From assembly GCA_035439445.1 (NCBI GenBank), contig DAORKG010000033.1:1-40498 (forward strand): DNA of 40,498 nt, written 5' to 3'. The stretch is from UBA4416 sp035439445. GTDB taxonomy: Bacteria; Bacteroidota; Bacteroidia; B-17B0; Aurantibacillaceae. Positions 8,995-17,629 of this stretch are shown piece by piece. The translations under genes and the position numbers were made by a program. Below the pieces are notes generated by a model. That model did not search any database. It worked only from the letters and a program-made list of their open reading frames with translations, and was not told the DNA's origin. Position 1 is the stretch's first letter. Every line of letters starts with the position of its first letter.

Positions 8995-10221
8995 ATGGCA
9001 AAGAAAATTGTAAAACCTGCTAAGAAAGCTGCGAAGCCAGCTCCTAAAAAAGCTGCTGAAAAGCCAGCAAAAAAGGCAGCAAGTAAACCTGCTCCAAAAA
9101 AAGTAGCAAAACCTGCTCCTAAAAAAGCAAGTAAACCTGCGCCAAAAAAAGTAACTAAAGCTCCTGCTAAAAAAGTAGTAGCTAAAAAACCAGCCCCAAA
9201 AACAGTGACTAAAGTACCAGCAAAAAAAGTAGCAAAAGCTACTAAGCCTGCTCCAAAAGCGGCTAAACCAGTATCAAAAGCAAAACCTGCTCCTAAGAAA
9301 GTTGAAAAGAAAGCAGCAAAACCTGTAGCGAAAGCTCCTGTGAAACCAGCTAAAAAAGCTGCTGCACCAGCTAAACCAACTAAAGCAGTTAAGGAAATAG
9401 CTAAACCAAAAGTTGTAGGAAAACCTATTGACGCAGTTGCTAAAAAAGGCGCTAAACCCTCTAAGAAAGCTGCAAAGCCATCTAAAAAAGGAAAAAAAGG
9501 TGATGATGATGAAGACGATGATATTGAATTAGAAGATGAGGATGAAGATGATTCTGATGTTGATGTAAAAGATGATTATGAAAAACCTGAAGATGATGAT
9601 GATGCAGTTGTTGATTTAGATGAGGCTCCTGTATTAGATTTAGAAGGCGGTGGTATTCCATTAGATGATGATGATGATGATGAAATCCCTGAGAAACGCG
9701 GTCGTGGACGTAGAAAGAAAAACGAAGGACGTGCAGTTGGTTCTGAATCATATATCAGAAATCGTCCTTTACATATCGATATTACAAAACCTTTAATTAA
9801 AAAACCTCAGGCTGCTCAACCAAAGCCTTTTGTGAATACAAAAGATGACAGAAGCCGCTACTCGGATAAGGAATTATTAGAGTTTAAAGAATTAATTATT
9901 GATAAGTTAAAAGAAGCTCAATCTGATTATGATTTGTTAAAGCAAACTTTATCTAATGCTGATAATCATGGAACAGACGATACTTCACCTTCTTTTAAAT
10001 TATTAGAAGATGGGTCTGATGTATTATCTAAAGAGGAAACTGCTCAGTTAGCAATCCGTCAAGAAAAGTATATTGTAAACTTAAAAAATGCTTTAATGCG
10101 TATTGAGAACAAAACGTATGGTATTTGCCGTGTAACAGGCAAATTAATACCAAAAGAGCGTTTAAGAGTTGTGCCTCACGCTACTTTAGGAATTGACGCT
10201 AAATTAAATCAAGCAACCTAA
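8995..10221 (+). CDS. DksA/TraR-family protein with histone H1-like Lys/Ala/Pro tail
   Basis: The 408-residue protein has three parts. Residues 1-165 are a lysine/alanine/proline low-complexity tail with recurring KPAPKK/AKK units, like eukaryotic histone H1 tails. Residues about 166-230 are strongly acidic with runs of Asp/Glu. The C-terminal part (about 285-408) is DksA-like, with a coiled-coil stretch and the motif YGICRVTGKLIPKERL. Only Cys378 of the usual four zinc ligands is present, so the zinc finger is degenerate; single-Cys versions are common in Bacteroidota. DksA proteins bind RNA polymerase's secondary channel and modulate stringent control. The basic tail suggests additional DNA binding. 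It is 18 bases after ileS. The domain call is firm, the combined function inferred. Confidence 0.85.
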   Translation: MAKKIVKPAKKAAKPAPKKAAEKPAKKAASKPAPKKVAKPAPKKASKPAPKKVTKAPAKKVVAKKPAPKTVTKVPAKKVAKATKPAPKAAKPVSKAKPAPKKVEKKAAKPVAKAPVKPAKKAAAPAKPTKAVKEIAKPKVVGKPIDAVAKKGAKPSKKAAKPSKKGKKGDDDEDDDIELEDEDEDDSDVDVKDDYEKPEDDDDAVVDLDEAPVLDLEGGGIPLDDDDDDEIPEKRGRGRRKKNEGRAVGSESYIRNRPLHIDITKPLIKKPQAAQPKPFVNTKDDRSRYSDKELLEFKELIIDKLKEAQSDYDLLKQTLSNADNHGTDDTSPSFKLLEDGSDVLSKEETAQLAIRQEKYIVNLKNALMRIENKTYGICRVTGKLIPKERLRVVPHATLGIDAKLNQAT

Positions 10222-10242
10222 ATATCTTAACTACATTCAACT

Positions 10243-10277
10243 AAAAGGTTATCTTTGCATAAGATAACCTTTTTGCT
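10243..10277 (+). terminator. Perfect 13-bp stem terminator after the DksA-like gene
   Basis: AAAAGGTTATCTT pairs perfectly with AAGATAACCTTTT across a TGCAT loop, followed by TGCTTTT. It sits 21 bases after the stop of the DksA-like gene and should end the ileS operon. The -7 box of the next gene lies inside this same hairpin. Confidence 0.75.
10250..10257 (+). promoter_or_regulatory. -7 promoter box for lspA
   Basis: TATCTTTG is an exact match to the Bacteroidota -7 element TAnnTTTG, 32 bases before the lspA ATG. The same octamer precedes the genes at 30662 and 35654 at similar distances. It overlaps the left arm and loop of the terminator hairpin. Confidence 0.6.
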
Positions 10278-10289
10278 TTTATAGGCTCT

Positions 10290-10967
10290 ATGCTTAAAAA
10301 ATACAGACTTCCTATAATAACTGTTTTTGCAGTATTATTTATTGACCAATGTATCAAGCTATACATTAAGGCAAATTATCCTATTGGTGAAGTTCATCGT
10401 TTTTTTGATTGGTGCCGTATTACGTTTACAGAAAATCCGGGAATGGCTTGGGGCTTGGAATTTGGTGGAGATTATGGAAAGTTAGCACTCAGTTTATTTA
10501 GAGTTGCAGCAGTATTTGCCGGAGCTTTTTATATTAAAAAAATTGTTAACGATGGAGAACACAAAGGATTTATTATTTGTGTATCGTTAATTTTGGCCGG
10601 AGCTTTAGGAAACATTTTAGATTCTGCGTTTTATGGATTATTATTTGGACCAAGCTCTGAGTATGAAGTGGCAGCCTTTATGCCCGCTGGAGGTGGTTAT
10701 GCCCCATTTTTAAAAGGCCATGTGGTGGACATGTTTTATTTCCCAATTTATGAAGGTAATTTTCCTGATTGGTTGCCAATTTGGGGCGGGGAGCATTTTG
10801 AATTTTTTAATGCTATTTTCAACTTTGCCGATATGGCAATTTCATTTGGAGTTGGGATTATATTAGTGTTTCAGGGGGTGTTTTTTAAAAATAAACATTC
10901 TTCAGAAAATGAACATGTGGTTAATGAAGTAACACAAGATTCCCAACAAGAATCTTCTAATAATTAG
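10290..10967 (+). CDS. lspA: Lipoprotein signal peptidase (signal peptidase II)
   Basis: This inner-membrane aspartyl protease cuts the signal peptide of prolipoproteins after lipid attachment. The 225-residue protein has four hydrophobic segments. The two catalytic aspartates are Asp147 in GHVVDMFYFPI and Asp181 in NFADMAISFG, and FTENPGMAWG (46-55) and LAGALGNILD (102-111) are the other conserved boxes. It is longer than the 160-170 residues of the E. coli enzyme because of inserts near 115-142 and 150-172, usual in this phylum, plus a polar tail. It has its own promoter between it and the DksA-like gene. PorT follows 37 bases later and may share the transcript. Confidence 0.95.
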   Translation: MLKKYRLPIITVFAVLFIDQCIKLYIKANYPIGEVHRFFDWCRITFTENPGMAWGLEFGGDYGKLALSLFRVAAVFAGAFYIKKIVNDGEHKGFIICVSLILAGALGNILDSAFYGLLFGPSSEYEVAAFMPAGGGYAPFLKGHVVDMFYFPIYEGNFPDWLPIWGGEHFEFFNAIFNFADMAISFGVGIILVFQGVFFKNKHSSENEHVVNEVTQDSQQESSNN

Positions 10968-11004
10968 ATAATAAAAGAGCTAAAAAACCGTTTTCATTAG
11001 AACT

Positions 11005-11757
11005 TTGAAACGATTATTGCACATATTATTTTTTTCTTTGCTTTTTTTGCAGGTAATGTCTCAGCATAAAGAGGAGAGTGGAGTGCATTTGCCGAAATTT
11101 TATAAAAACAGAATGCATTTTGGTTTTGCATTAGCTTATAACAAGACTGATTTTAGAATTCATACTGTAAAAAATTCTGCATTTCCGGATACGGTTATTG
11201 GAGGCGTAACATATGGCATGAAAAGTATTTACACTAAATCTGATCCTGGTTTTGCATTAGGCATTATTTCAGATTTTAGATTACAAGAGTATTTGCGTTT
11301 ACGCTTTACACCTAACATCAGTTTTGCTTCTCGAAATTTAGAATACACATTACAAAATGCAAACAGAGATAGTACAAAAATATTTAAGAAAAGCGTAGAG
11401 TCTACGTTTATTATTTTGCCTTTGGATCTAAAACTTCAATCGAAACGTTTGGATAATTTTGGAGCTTATATCATTGGCGGCGGCGGCTATACATTGGACT
11501 TAGTTTCTAAAAAGAAAGGACAGGCAGTAGGCGGAGCAAATGAATTAGACGATGCTGTTCAATTAAAAAGAGATGACTTTTTTTATAGTGGGGGAGCAGG
11601 CGTAGACTTTTATCTTCAATACTTTAAGCTAGGACTCGAGGTAAAAGTACTACAGGGTACAAAAAATTTGATACAACCCTTAAATAATATTTTTACAAAA
11701 AGCATTGATAAAGTTAATTCCAAAATGGTTATTTTTTCAGTAACCTTTGAGGGGTGA
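11005..11757 (+). CDS. porT: PorT-like outer-membrane beta-barrel protein of type IX secretion/gliding
   Basis: The 250-residue protein starts with a signal peptide (1-20, MKRLLHILFFSLLFLQVMSQ) and continues as a small beta-barrel. Strings such as HFGFALAYN, VESTFIILPLDLKLQS, GVDFYLQYFKLGLEVK and the end FSVTFEG match what I recall of PorT/SprT, needed for type IX export of proteins with C-terminal sorting domains. The start is TTG at 11005: the frame is closed by a stop at 10981 and no ATG lies between, while the next in-frame ATG would remove the signal peptide. Its presence fits the seven sorting-domain proteins in this window. It converges with response regulator 1, with one base between the stop codons. 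Confidence 0.8.
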   Translation: MKRLLHILFFSLLFLQVMSQHKEESGVHLPKFYKNRMHFGFALAYNKTDFRIHTVKNSAFPDTVIGGVTYGMKSIYTKSDPGFALGIISDFRLQEYLRLRFTPNISFASRNLEYTLQNANRDSTKIFKKSVESTFIILPLDLKLQSKRLDNFGAYIIGGGGYTLDLVSKKKGQAVGGANELDDAVQLKRDDFFYSGGAGVDFYLQYFKLGLEVKVLQGTKNLIQPLNNIFTKSIDKVNSKMVIFSVTFEG

Positions 11758-11758
11758 T

Positions 11759-12496
11759 TTATTTTAGGAATATATTTTCAAATTCTTTCTTTTTATCCCT
11801 TGATAAACTTACTAATTGCCCATTACTCATCTCAATTTCTGAGTTAGACTTAAGGTAGCTCTTAATACCATCTAAATTTATAATAAAAGATCTATGTGGT
11901 TTGTAAAAATTGGCTTGACTTAAAAGTAATTCGTATTCTTTTAAAGGTTTTGAAACTACGTGTTTGATATTATTATTTAAGTGAAATTCAGTATAAACAT
12001 TATCAGCCTTTAAAAAAACGATTTCATTTATGTTCACAATGATTTTCTTCTCATTCATCGAGAGCACAATTTTTTCTATTTTATCAGTAGTAGAAACTTC
12101 TTGTAAAATTTTTAATTGTTCTAATGAAACCTGATGTCTTTTTAATATGCGATTAACGGCTTCAATTAAGCGCTCTTCGTTAATAGGTTTTAGCACGTAA
12201 TCAACCGCACTTAATGCAAATGCTTCTAAAGCAAATCCACCGTATGCTGTTGTAAAAATAATTTCAAAATCAAGTTCATCTTTTGTTAAATGGTTGGCAA
12301 TATCAATGCCTAATTCGCCATTTAGCTGAACATCTAAAAACACAAAATTTGGCTTGTGTTGTTTAATAAATTGTGCTGCCACACTAATTTTATCGAAATC
12401 TGCTAATACTTCAATACTTGGAAATTTGGATGACAATATATTTTTGAGCAAGGTAACAGCTTGTGGTTCGTCTTCAATAATAACGCATTTAATCAT
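11759..12496 (-). CDS. LytTR-family response regulator 1
   Basis: The 245-residue regulator has an N-terminal receiver (about 1-120) and a C-terminal LytTR DNA-binding domain (about 140-245). The acidic pocket VIIEDEP, phosphoacceptor Asp55 in FVFLDVQ, Thr in IIFTTAYGG and Lys in VLKPIN are all present. LytTR hallmarks are VFLKADNVYTEFHL and FYKPHRSFIINLD. I chose the ATG at 12496, which overlaps the kinase 1 stop (ATGATTAA arrangement), over an in-frame TTG at 12505. Such overlap implies translational coupling with kinase 1, its presumed phosphodonor. Targets are probably the tandem repeats at 14391-19567, though the orphan LytTR protein is an alternative reader. Confidence 0.92.
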   Translation of the reverse strand: MIKCVIIEDEPQAVTLLKNILSSKFPSIEVLADFDKISVAAQFIKQHKPNFVFLDVQLNGELGIDIANHLTKDELDFEIIFTTAYGGFALEAFALSAVDYVLKPINEERLIEAVNRILKRHQVSLEQLKILQEVSTTDKIEKIVLSMNEKKIIVNINEIVFLKADNVYTEFHLNNNIKHVVSKPLKEYELLLSQANFYKPHRSFIINLDGIKSYLKSNSEIEMSNGQLVSLSRDKKKEFENIFLK

Positions 12497-14357
12497 ATAG
12501 TTCAATGGGAATTACAAGTTTAACAATAGTTCCGGTTGCATTTCCGTTGTCATCCTTTTTATCAATAATTTCTTGAGTTATTTTTTCAGTTTTATTAGCA
12601 TTTAATAATTCAATACGACTCATATTTGCTTCAGTACTAAATGACGCTGATTTTTTCATCATTCGTTTTCCAATTTCGGCTGCTGCTTCTCGCCCAATAC
12701 CGTCATCTTCTATCTCTATCAATAGTTTATTGTTTTTTTCTTCAAGCTTTATATTTAAAAATCCTTGGCCTTGTTTATTCGCCAAGCCATGTTTAATAGC
12801 ATTTTCAACTAAGGGTTGCAATATCATTGCTGGAATATACACATCATATAAATTGATCGTTTCTGATACATGAATACGGTATGTTATTTTTGGCAAACGC
12901 ATGGTTTCCAATTTCAAATAATTTTGCAGAAGTTCAATTTCATCATGTAAGCTTATTTCGGTATTGCGGCTACTCTCTAAAATGGAGCGGCTTAAATCAC
13001 TGAATAAACCTAATGATTTAGCCGCATTTTCTTTATCTCCACTATAAATATATCCCTGAATTGAGTTAAGGGCATTATAAAAGAAGTGTGGATTCATTTG
13101 ACTCTTAATAGCTTTGATTTCGCTATCAGACGCTTTTTGTTTTTCAATTAATAGTAATTCAGCATCTTCTAATTTTGTTTTAAGTAGTTCGTTTTGTTTT
13201 TTTGTTTTGTAACGTGTAAACAAAAAGTAGCTTAGTAAGGTAATGGCTATTACTAAACCAATGATGCTATAGAGAATAATGCTTTTTTGTTTAGATTGTA
13301 AGGATGTGATTTGATTTTGTTGTTCGAGTTCTTTAATAGCAGCTTCTTTTTTTTCGGTATCATACTTGATATTAATATCAGCTATTGCTTTTTCTTTTTC
13401 AGCATTTGTTATCGTATCTTTTAAATTAGAATATTCTAGTAAAGTTAAGTATGCATCGTTAATTAGTTTTTCATTATAAAAAGCGGATTGTAAATTCTTA
13501 TATGAGTATAGTAATGCTTGATTGTTTTTGCTTTCTTTTGAATGCAGAACACTTTTCTTCAAATATTCAATGCCAGTCTTATTATTATTTAAATTTGTGT
13601 AGCATATTCCAATGTTCATTTCAATTTGACAAATTAGAAATGTATTATTTATTTTTTGTCCTATGCTATAAGATTCTAATAAGTATGGCAGAGCTTCTTT
13701 ATATTTCTTTACGTTAACATAAGTGCCGCCAATATTGCTTAAACAAAGTAAAATTCCAAAATCAATTTGTTTTACATTACAAATATGTAAGGCTTTTTTG
13801 TAATAAAAAATGGCTGAATCGGCTAATAGCATGGCATCAAATGCACTAGCAAGGTTAACTAGTAGGGCAGCTCTATTTTGAATTAAACTATCACCTCGTT
13901 TTACTAAAATCGCATCACTTTCTTTAAACAATTTAACTGCTTTTTCAGGTTCTTTAATTTGTATATATACACTTGCTAGGTTACTTTTACCTATAATTAT
14001 ATTATCATTATCTTTTCTTTTTTCGGCTAAAGCTAACGATTGGTTGTAGTATAAAACAGATTTATCATATATAGCATGGAGATAATAATAGTTGCCAATA
14101 CAACTTAATGATCTTATTTGACCAATCTTATAGTTTATTTTTTGTGAAATTCTATATGCTTCTTGTGCCAAAATTAACATTGTATCTTTTTGATTAAATG
14201 TATTAGCGACACAATAATCAATAAGCATTTCTACTTTAGCAGAATCATCTTTAGTGTACTTTTTTAGATTTATTAAAAGTGTATCAGGCTGACTTTTAGT
14301 TGCTGAAGCAATAAATGCAAAACAACCTAAAAATATATTTAAAACTACTTTTTTCAA
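12489..14357 (-). CDS. TPR-containing sensor histidine kinase 1 (LytS/His_kinase family)
   Basis: The 622-residue kinase has a signal peptide (about 1-22), a periplasmic array of tetratricopeptide repeats (about 60-310), a coiled coil, one membrane segment (about 359-380), a cytoplasmic His_kinase domain and a GHKL ATPase domain. The phosphoacceptor is His424 in KSQMNPHFFYNALNSI, the N box is PLVENAIKHGLAN and the G1 box EDDGIGREAA. The start is TTG at 14357, supported by the signal peptide; the next methionine would delete it. The TPR domain suggests that it senses a peptide or protein partner in the periplasm. It overlaps response regulator 1 and is divergent from the orphan LytTR gene. Confidence 0.9.
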   Translation of the reverse strand: MKKVVLNIFLGCFAFIASATKSQPDTLLINLKKYTKDDSAKVEMLIDYCVANTFNQKDTMLILAQEAYRISQKINYKIGQIRSLSCIGNYYYLHAIYDKSVLYYNQSLALAEKRKDNDNIIIGKSNLASVYIQIKEPEKAVKLFKESDAILVKRGDSLIQNRAALLVNLASAFDAMLLADSAIFYYKKALHICNVKQIDFGILLCLSNIGGTYVNVKKYKEALPYLLESYSIGQKINNTFLICQIEMNIGICYTNLNNNKTGIEYLKKSVLHSKESKNNQALLYSYKNLQSAFYNEKLINDAYLTLLEYSNLKDTITNAEKEKAIADINIKYDTEKKEAAIKELEQQNQITSLQSKQKSIILYSIIGLVIAITLLSYFLFTRYKTKKQNELLKTKLEDAELLLIEKQKASDSEIKAIKSQMNPHFFYNALNSIQGYIYSGDKENAAKSLGLFSDLSRSILESSRNTEISLHDEIELLQNYLKLETMRLPKITYRIHVSETINLYDVYIPAMILQPLVENAIKHGLANKQGQGFLNIKLEEKNNKLLIEIEDDGIGREAAAEIGKRMMKKSASFSTEANMSRIELLNANKTEKITQEIIDKKDDNGNATGTIVKLVIPIELYD

Positions 14358-14390
14358 GATTTTTGATTTTTAAAACCCTAATGTAAAAAC

Positions 14391-14421
14391 ATTTCACAAG
14401 TTTAAAACTACATTTGACAAG
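14391..14421 (+). promoter_or_regulatory. Tandem operator a (left-module type) before the orphan LytTR gene
   Basis: Half-sites ATTTCACAAG (14391-14400) and ATTTGACAAG (14412-14421) are direct repeats 21 bp apart, two helical turns, as in known LytTR sites. Thirty bases after the ACAA of the second repeat lies GTGTTTTG (14451-14458), at the position of the -7 box in the sister sites. It also lies 33 bases upstream of the kinase 1 start on the other strand and may control both directions. Confidence 0.6.
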
Positions 14422-14464
14422 TTATTTTTTGTTTTAAAACATTTTATTTTGTGTTTTGCCTAAT

Positions 14465-14794
14465 ATGCAAAAATCACATCAAATTGCGTTTAAAGTTGGC
14501 AGAGAAATAGTGTTTATTTTAATGTCTGATATTGTTTTATTGAAAGCTGAAAATATTTACTGTAATGTACATTTAGCAAATGGTCAATGTTTATTAGTAT
14601 CTAGTACCTTAAAAGAACTTTTCGAAAAGCTATCAAACAATTCATTTTTCAAACCACATCGTTCATATATTATTAATACAAATTATGTTGAACGTTATGT
14701 AAAGTCTGATTTATGGGTGTATTTAAAAACGATTAAGGAACCAATCCCTATATCCCGAAATCTAAAATCTGAATTTGAAAAAGTGATTTTGTGA
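14465..14794 (+). CDS. Orphan LytTR DNA-binding protein without receiver domain
   Basis: This 109-residue protein is essentially a lone LytTR domain. DIVLLKAENIYCNVHL and FFKPHRSYIINTNYV align directly with the LytTR part of response regulator 1 (IVFLKADNVYTEFHL, FYKPHRSFIINLD), so it probably arose by duplication of that domain. There is no receiver, kinase or membrane segment. I prefer the ATG at 14465 over an in-frame TTG at 14456, because the TTG falls within the predicted promoter. The -7 box would then end only 6 bases before the ATG, giving a nearly leaderless message. It is preceded by a tandem operator, so autoregulation is likely. It could relay, amplify or antagonise regulator 1. 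Confidence 0.85.
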   Translation: MQKSHQIAFKVGREIVFILMSDIVLLKAENIYCNVHLANGQCLLVSSTLKELFEKLSNNSFFKPHRSYIINTNYVERYVKSDLWVYLKTIKEPIPISRNLKSEFEKVIL

Positions 14795-14822
14795 ATTTGA
14801 AAGCTCTAAGCAGTGAAATTAC

Positions 14823-14853
14823 ACTTCACAAGTTTAAATCAACACTTCACAAG
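14823..14853 (+). promoter_or_regulatory. Tandem operator b and promoter before cargo gene 1
   Basis: Two identical half-sites ACTTCACAAG lie at 14823-14832 and 14844-14853, exactly 21 bp apart. The following TTGTTTTGG (14855-14863) may be the -33 element, and TTTATTTG (14883-14890) is a 7/8 -7 box starting 30 bases after the second ACAA. The cargo gene ATG is at 14916. Confidence 0.7.
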
Positions 14854-14915
14854 GTTGTTTTGGCGCGCTTTTTTTATTGCCATTTATTTGCAGCATAAAT
14901 TTAAAACATAAAAAC

Positions 14916-17546
14916 ATGAAAAAAACAATTTACTTATTATTTACGTTTGCACTTACCTTTGTTTTCCAAGACCTAAGTGCGCAGTATGTGTCGTTATTAG
15001 CTGGTGGAACCGGCACAGGTACCGCTAACGGTATTACAATTGCTGCAAAATTTAATGCTCCGTCGGATTTATGTGTCAATTCTATTGGGCAAATTTTTAT
15101 TGTTGATAGAAACAATAATGTTATTAGAAAAATTGATGAGTATGGAGTTTCTAGCGTGTTTGCAGGATCTGGAACACCTGGATTTGCTAATGGAACAGGA
15201 ACATCAGCAAGTTTTAATTTTCCTATTGGGATTTGTATAGATGCTAGTGATAACTTGTATGTTGCTGATTTTGGAAACAATAGAATTCGCCAGATTACTC
15301 CTTCGCAAGTTGTATCAACATGGGCAGGAACAGGCGCATCAGGATCTACTAATGGAGCTGCTTCTTCTGCTACTTTTCAGGGACCGTCCGGTTTGTGTTT
15401 TGATGGAAGTGGCAATATGTTTATAACGGAATATTCAGGCAATAGAGTTCGTAAACTGTCGTCTGGTGTTGTTTCAAATTTTGCAACAGGTATTTTTAAT
15501 CCATGGGATATATGCATGGGTAGTGGGGGGAATTTATTTGTAACAAATATGGGTACTGACCAAGTACATAAAATAACACCTGCAGGTGTAGTATCTGTTT
15601 TTGCAGGGTCTGGTTCAACTGGAAATCTTGATGGAGTAGGCACGGCTGCAAGTTTTAATGACCTTGCTGGTATTTGCTATAATGGCACTTCATTATTTGT
15701 TGCAGACGCTAGTAACAATCTTATTAGAGAGATTTCTTCTACAGGCTTAGTTTCAACTTATGCAGGAAATGGAACAGCAGCTCTTGTAAATGGAATTGGT
15801 ACAACTGCATCTTTTAATTCGCCTAACAGTGTTGCATTTGATCAATTTGGAAATTTATTAGTTGCGGATGCATTAAATCATGCTATTCGTTCTATTTGTA
15901 TTTCTGCTACTCCCACATTTACAACTAATATTTCGAATGATAATTTTTGTTTGGGTAGTGCAACAACTTTTTCGGCTAATGGGTCAAACAGTTGGTTTAA
16001 TTTTGGTTGGACAAATGGAATAGTAAATGGTACAGCTTATACCCCATCTGTTGCAGGTGTTTATACTGCTACGGTTGTTGGCCTTAGCTATACTAATGGT
16101 TGTACTAACCAAAATACAGTAACGTATACAGTAAATTCTACACCAACAGTTTCTGTTTCTAATGGTACTATTTGTTCGGGTAATTCATTTACTATTTCAC
16201 CAACAGGTGCTACTAGTTATACTTATAGTAGTGGGGGTGCAATTGTTTCTCCAACAGCTACTAGTGTATATTCTGTTACGGGCTCAAATGGCGTATGCGC
16301 CCAAACAAAAACACTTAATGTAACAGTTAATCAATTACCAGTATTAAGTGGAGCTGCATCATCTACGCTATGTTCTGGAAACTGGTACCAATTTGCAGCA
16401 ACAGGAGCAACATCATATACTTTTGCTAGCACTACGTCTACACTTAATGCTACAACATCTAACACTTTTTTTGCTACAACAAATTCTATCACTCCAACCT
16501 CTTCTATCACTTATACAGTTACTGGAAATATTAGTGGGGGTTGTGTTTCAAATCCTATAATAACAAACATTACAGTAAACACAACACCAACAATCACCGC
16601 AAACAATGGAACTATTTGTGCTGGTTCTTCTTTTACCATTAATCCATCAGGAGCTACTTCTTATACATATAGTGGAGGTTCGGCAGTGGTAGCACCAACT
16701 ACAAATACAACTTATGTAATTACTGGCGCTAATGGCAACTGTTCTTCAACTAAAAATGTAACCGTAACTGTAAATCCTTTGCCAGCGACATACATTAATA
16801 GTGGTAGCCCAAATTTTACACAGTGTGCCGGCACTAATGTAGAAGTACAGACAATGGCTGCTAACCCTGCATTTTATTCCACAATAAATGGCGTGCAAAC
16901 AACCATTAACAGCAGTTATAACTATACTGTAGATGCAACTTATACCCAAACCTATACTACAGTTGTTACTAATACTATAACTGGTTGTTCAAAAACGTTA
17001 GCTACATTTACAGTAACAGTACCTTCTGCCACTTTGGATGTAAACTCATCTAATGCTAATTTATGTTCAGGGCAATCAGCAGTATTGACAGTAAGTGCTT
17101 CTGCAGGAAGTACTAGTGTTAATCAAATAACTTGGTATCCTGGCCCTTTTGGTTTAGGAAGTTCATCTGTATCGGTAAATCCAACTTCTACAACTGTTTA
17201 CACAGTAACTGCACAAGATCAAAGCGGTTATGGATGCAATTTTTCTGCCATAATTACACAAAGCGTTAGTACTTGTACAGGAATTGAAGAAGCAACGACT
17301 AATAATTTAATATCAATTTATCCAAATCCAGCAAATGATTTTATTATAGTTGACTTCTCGACTACGCTCGAATCGATGGATAATAAAATAGTTTATGTTA
17401 TTAATGCGCTAGGAGAAATCGTTGTGACCGAAAAAATAATATCAAATCATACAACTCTAAAAACAGAAAACTTAGCTAGCGGTATTTACTTTGTAAAACT
17501 CGAAGGCAAAAATAGTTCAGCTATTAAAAAGTTTATTAAGCAGTAG
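14916..17546 (+). CDS. Secreted NHL beta-propeller / Ig-like repeat protein with T9SS sorting domain (cargo 1)
   Basis: The 876-residue protein begins with a signal peptide (to about residue 23, ending LSAQ). It has about six NHL-type propeller blades (about 25-340; recurring VVSTWAGTG, GNNRIRQI and GICIDASDNLYVADFG themes), then several Ig/PKD-like repeats with paired cysteines (TICSGNSFTISPTGATSYTY, TICAGSSFTINPSGATSYTY). The C-terminal type A sorting domain has ISIYPNPANDFI and ASGIYFVKLEG. It is exported by the type IX system and probably anchored at the cell surface. I start it at ATG 14916, as the upstream TTG at 14877 lies before the predicted -7 box. Operator b controls it by inference. 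The binding target is unknown. Confidence 0.88.
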   Translation: MKKTIYLLFTFALTFVFQDLSAQYVSLLAGGTGTGTANGITIAAKFNAPSDLCVNSIGQIFIVDRNNNVIRKIDEYGVSSVFAGSGTPGFANGTGTSASFNFPIGICIDASDNLYVADFGNNRIRQITPSQVVSTWAGTGASGSTNGAASSATFQGPSGLCFDGSGNMFITEYSGNRVRKLSSGVVSNFATGIFNPWDICMGSGGNLFVTNMGTDQVHKITPAGVVSVFAGSGSTGNLDGVGTAASFNDLAGICYNGTSLFVADASNNLIREISSTGLVSTYAGNGTAALVNGIGTTASFNSPNSVAFDQFGNLLVADALNHAIRSICISATPTFTTNISNDNFCLGSATTFSANGSNSWFNFGWTNGIVNGTAYTPSVAGVYTATVVGLSYTNGCTNQNTVTYTVNSTPTVSVSNGTICSGNSFTISPTGATSYTYSSGGAIVSPTATSVYSVTGSNGVCAQTKTLNVTVNQLPVLSGAASSTLCSGNWYQFAATGATSYTFASTTSTLNATTSNTFFATTNSITPTSSITYTVTGNISGGCVSNPIITNITVNTTPTITANNGTICAGSSFTINPSGATSYTYSGGSAVVAPTTNTTYVITGANGNCSSTKNVTVTVNPLPATYINSGSPNFTQCAGTNVEVQTMAANPAFYSTINGVQTTINSSYNYTVDATYTQTYTTVVTNTITGCSKTLATFTVTVPSATLDVNSSNANLCSGQSAVLTVSASAGSTSVNQITWYPGPFGLGSSSVSVNPTSTTVYTVTAQDQSGYGCNFSAIITQSVSTCTGIEEATTNNLISIYPNPANDFIIVDFSTTLESMDNKIVYVINALGEIVVTEKIISNHTTLKTENLASGIYFVKLEGKNSSAIKKFIKQ

Positions 17547-17587
17547 TTTTAAACAACAAACAGGTTATTTTCATGTCCTGTTTTGGT

Positions 17588-17621
17588 AAGGCCTCGCTAA
17601 GCAATTAGCGGGGCTTTTTTT
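17588..17621 (+). terminator. Terminator after cargo 1 (family member 1)
   Basis: AAGGCCTCGCTAA and TTAGCGGGGCTTTTTTT form a G/C-rich stem (one mismatch, one G-U) with a GCAA loop and a T tract. A smaller CAGG...CCTG hairpin precedes it from about 17559. The same double-hairpin layout follows cargo 2, and a third relative sits at 30571. Confidence 0.8.
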
Positions 17622-17629
17622 ATAATTTA

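Noticed and set aside
8995..9480. Short repeated units that could look like a CRISPR-like or satellite array
   Set aside because: The units are in-frame Lys/Ala/Pro codons of the protein tail, with irregular spacing and no spacers.
9482..9751. Antisense reading frame rich in histidine opposite the DksA-like gene
   Set aside because: It is the mirror of the Asp-rich GAT-codon tract of the real gene and has no start signal or domain.
14877..14915. TTG start 13 codons upstream for cargo 1
   Set aside because: It precedes the predicted -7 box and adds residues ahead of a good signal peptide.
15004..16949. Several 60-116-codon alternative frames within cargo 1
   Set aside because: They are shadows of the repetitive coding sequence and show no domains or independent signals.
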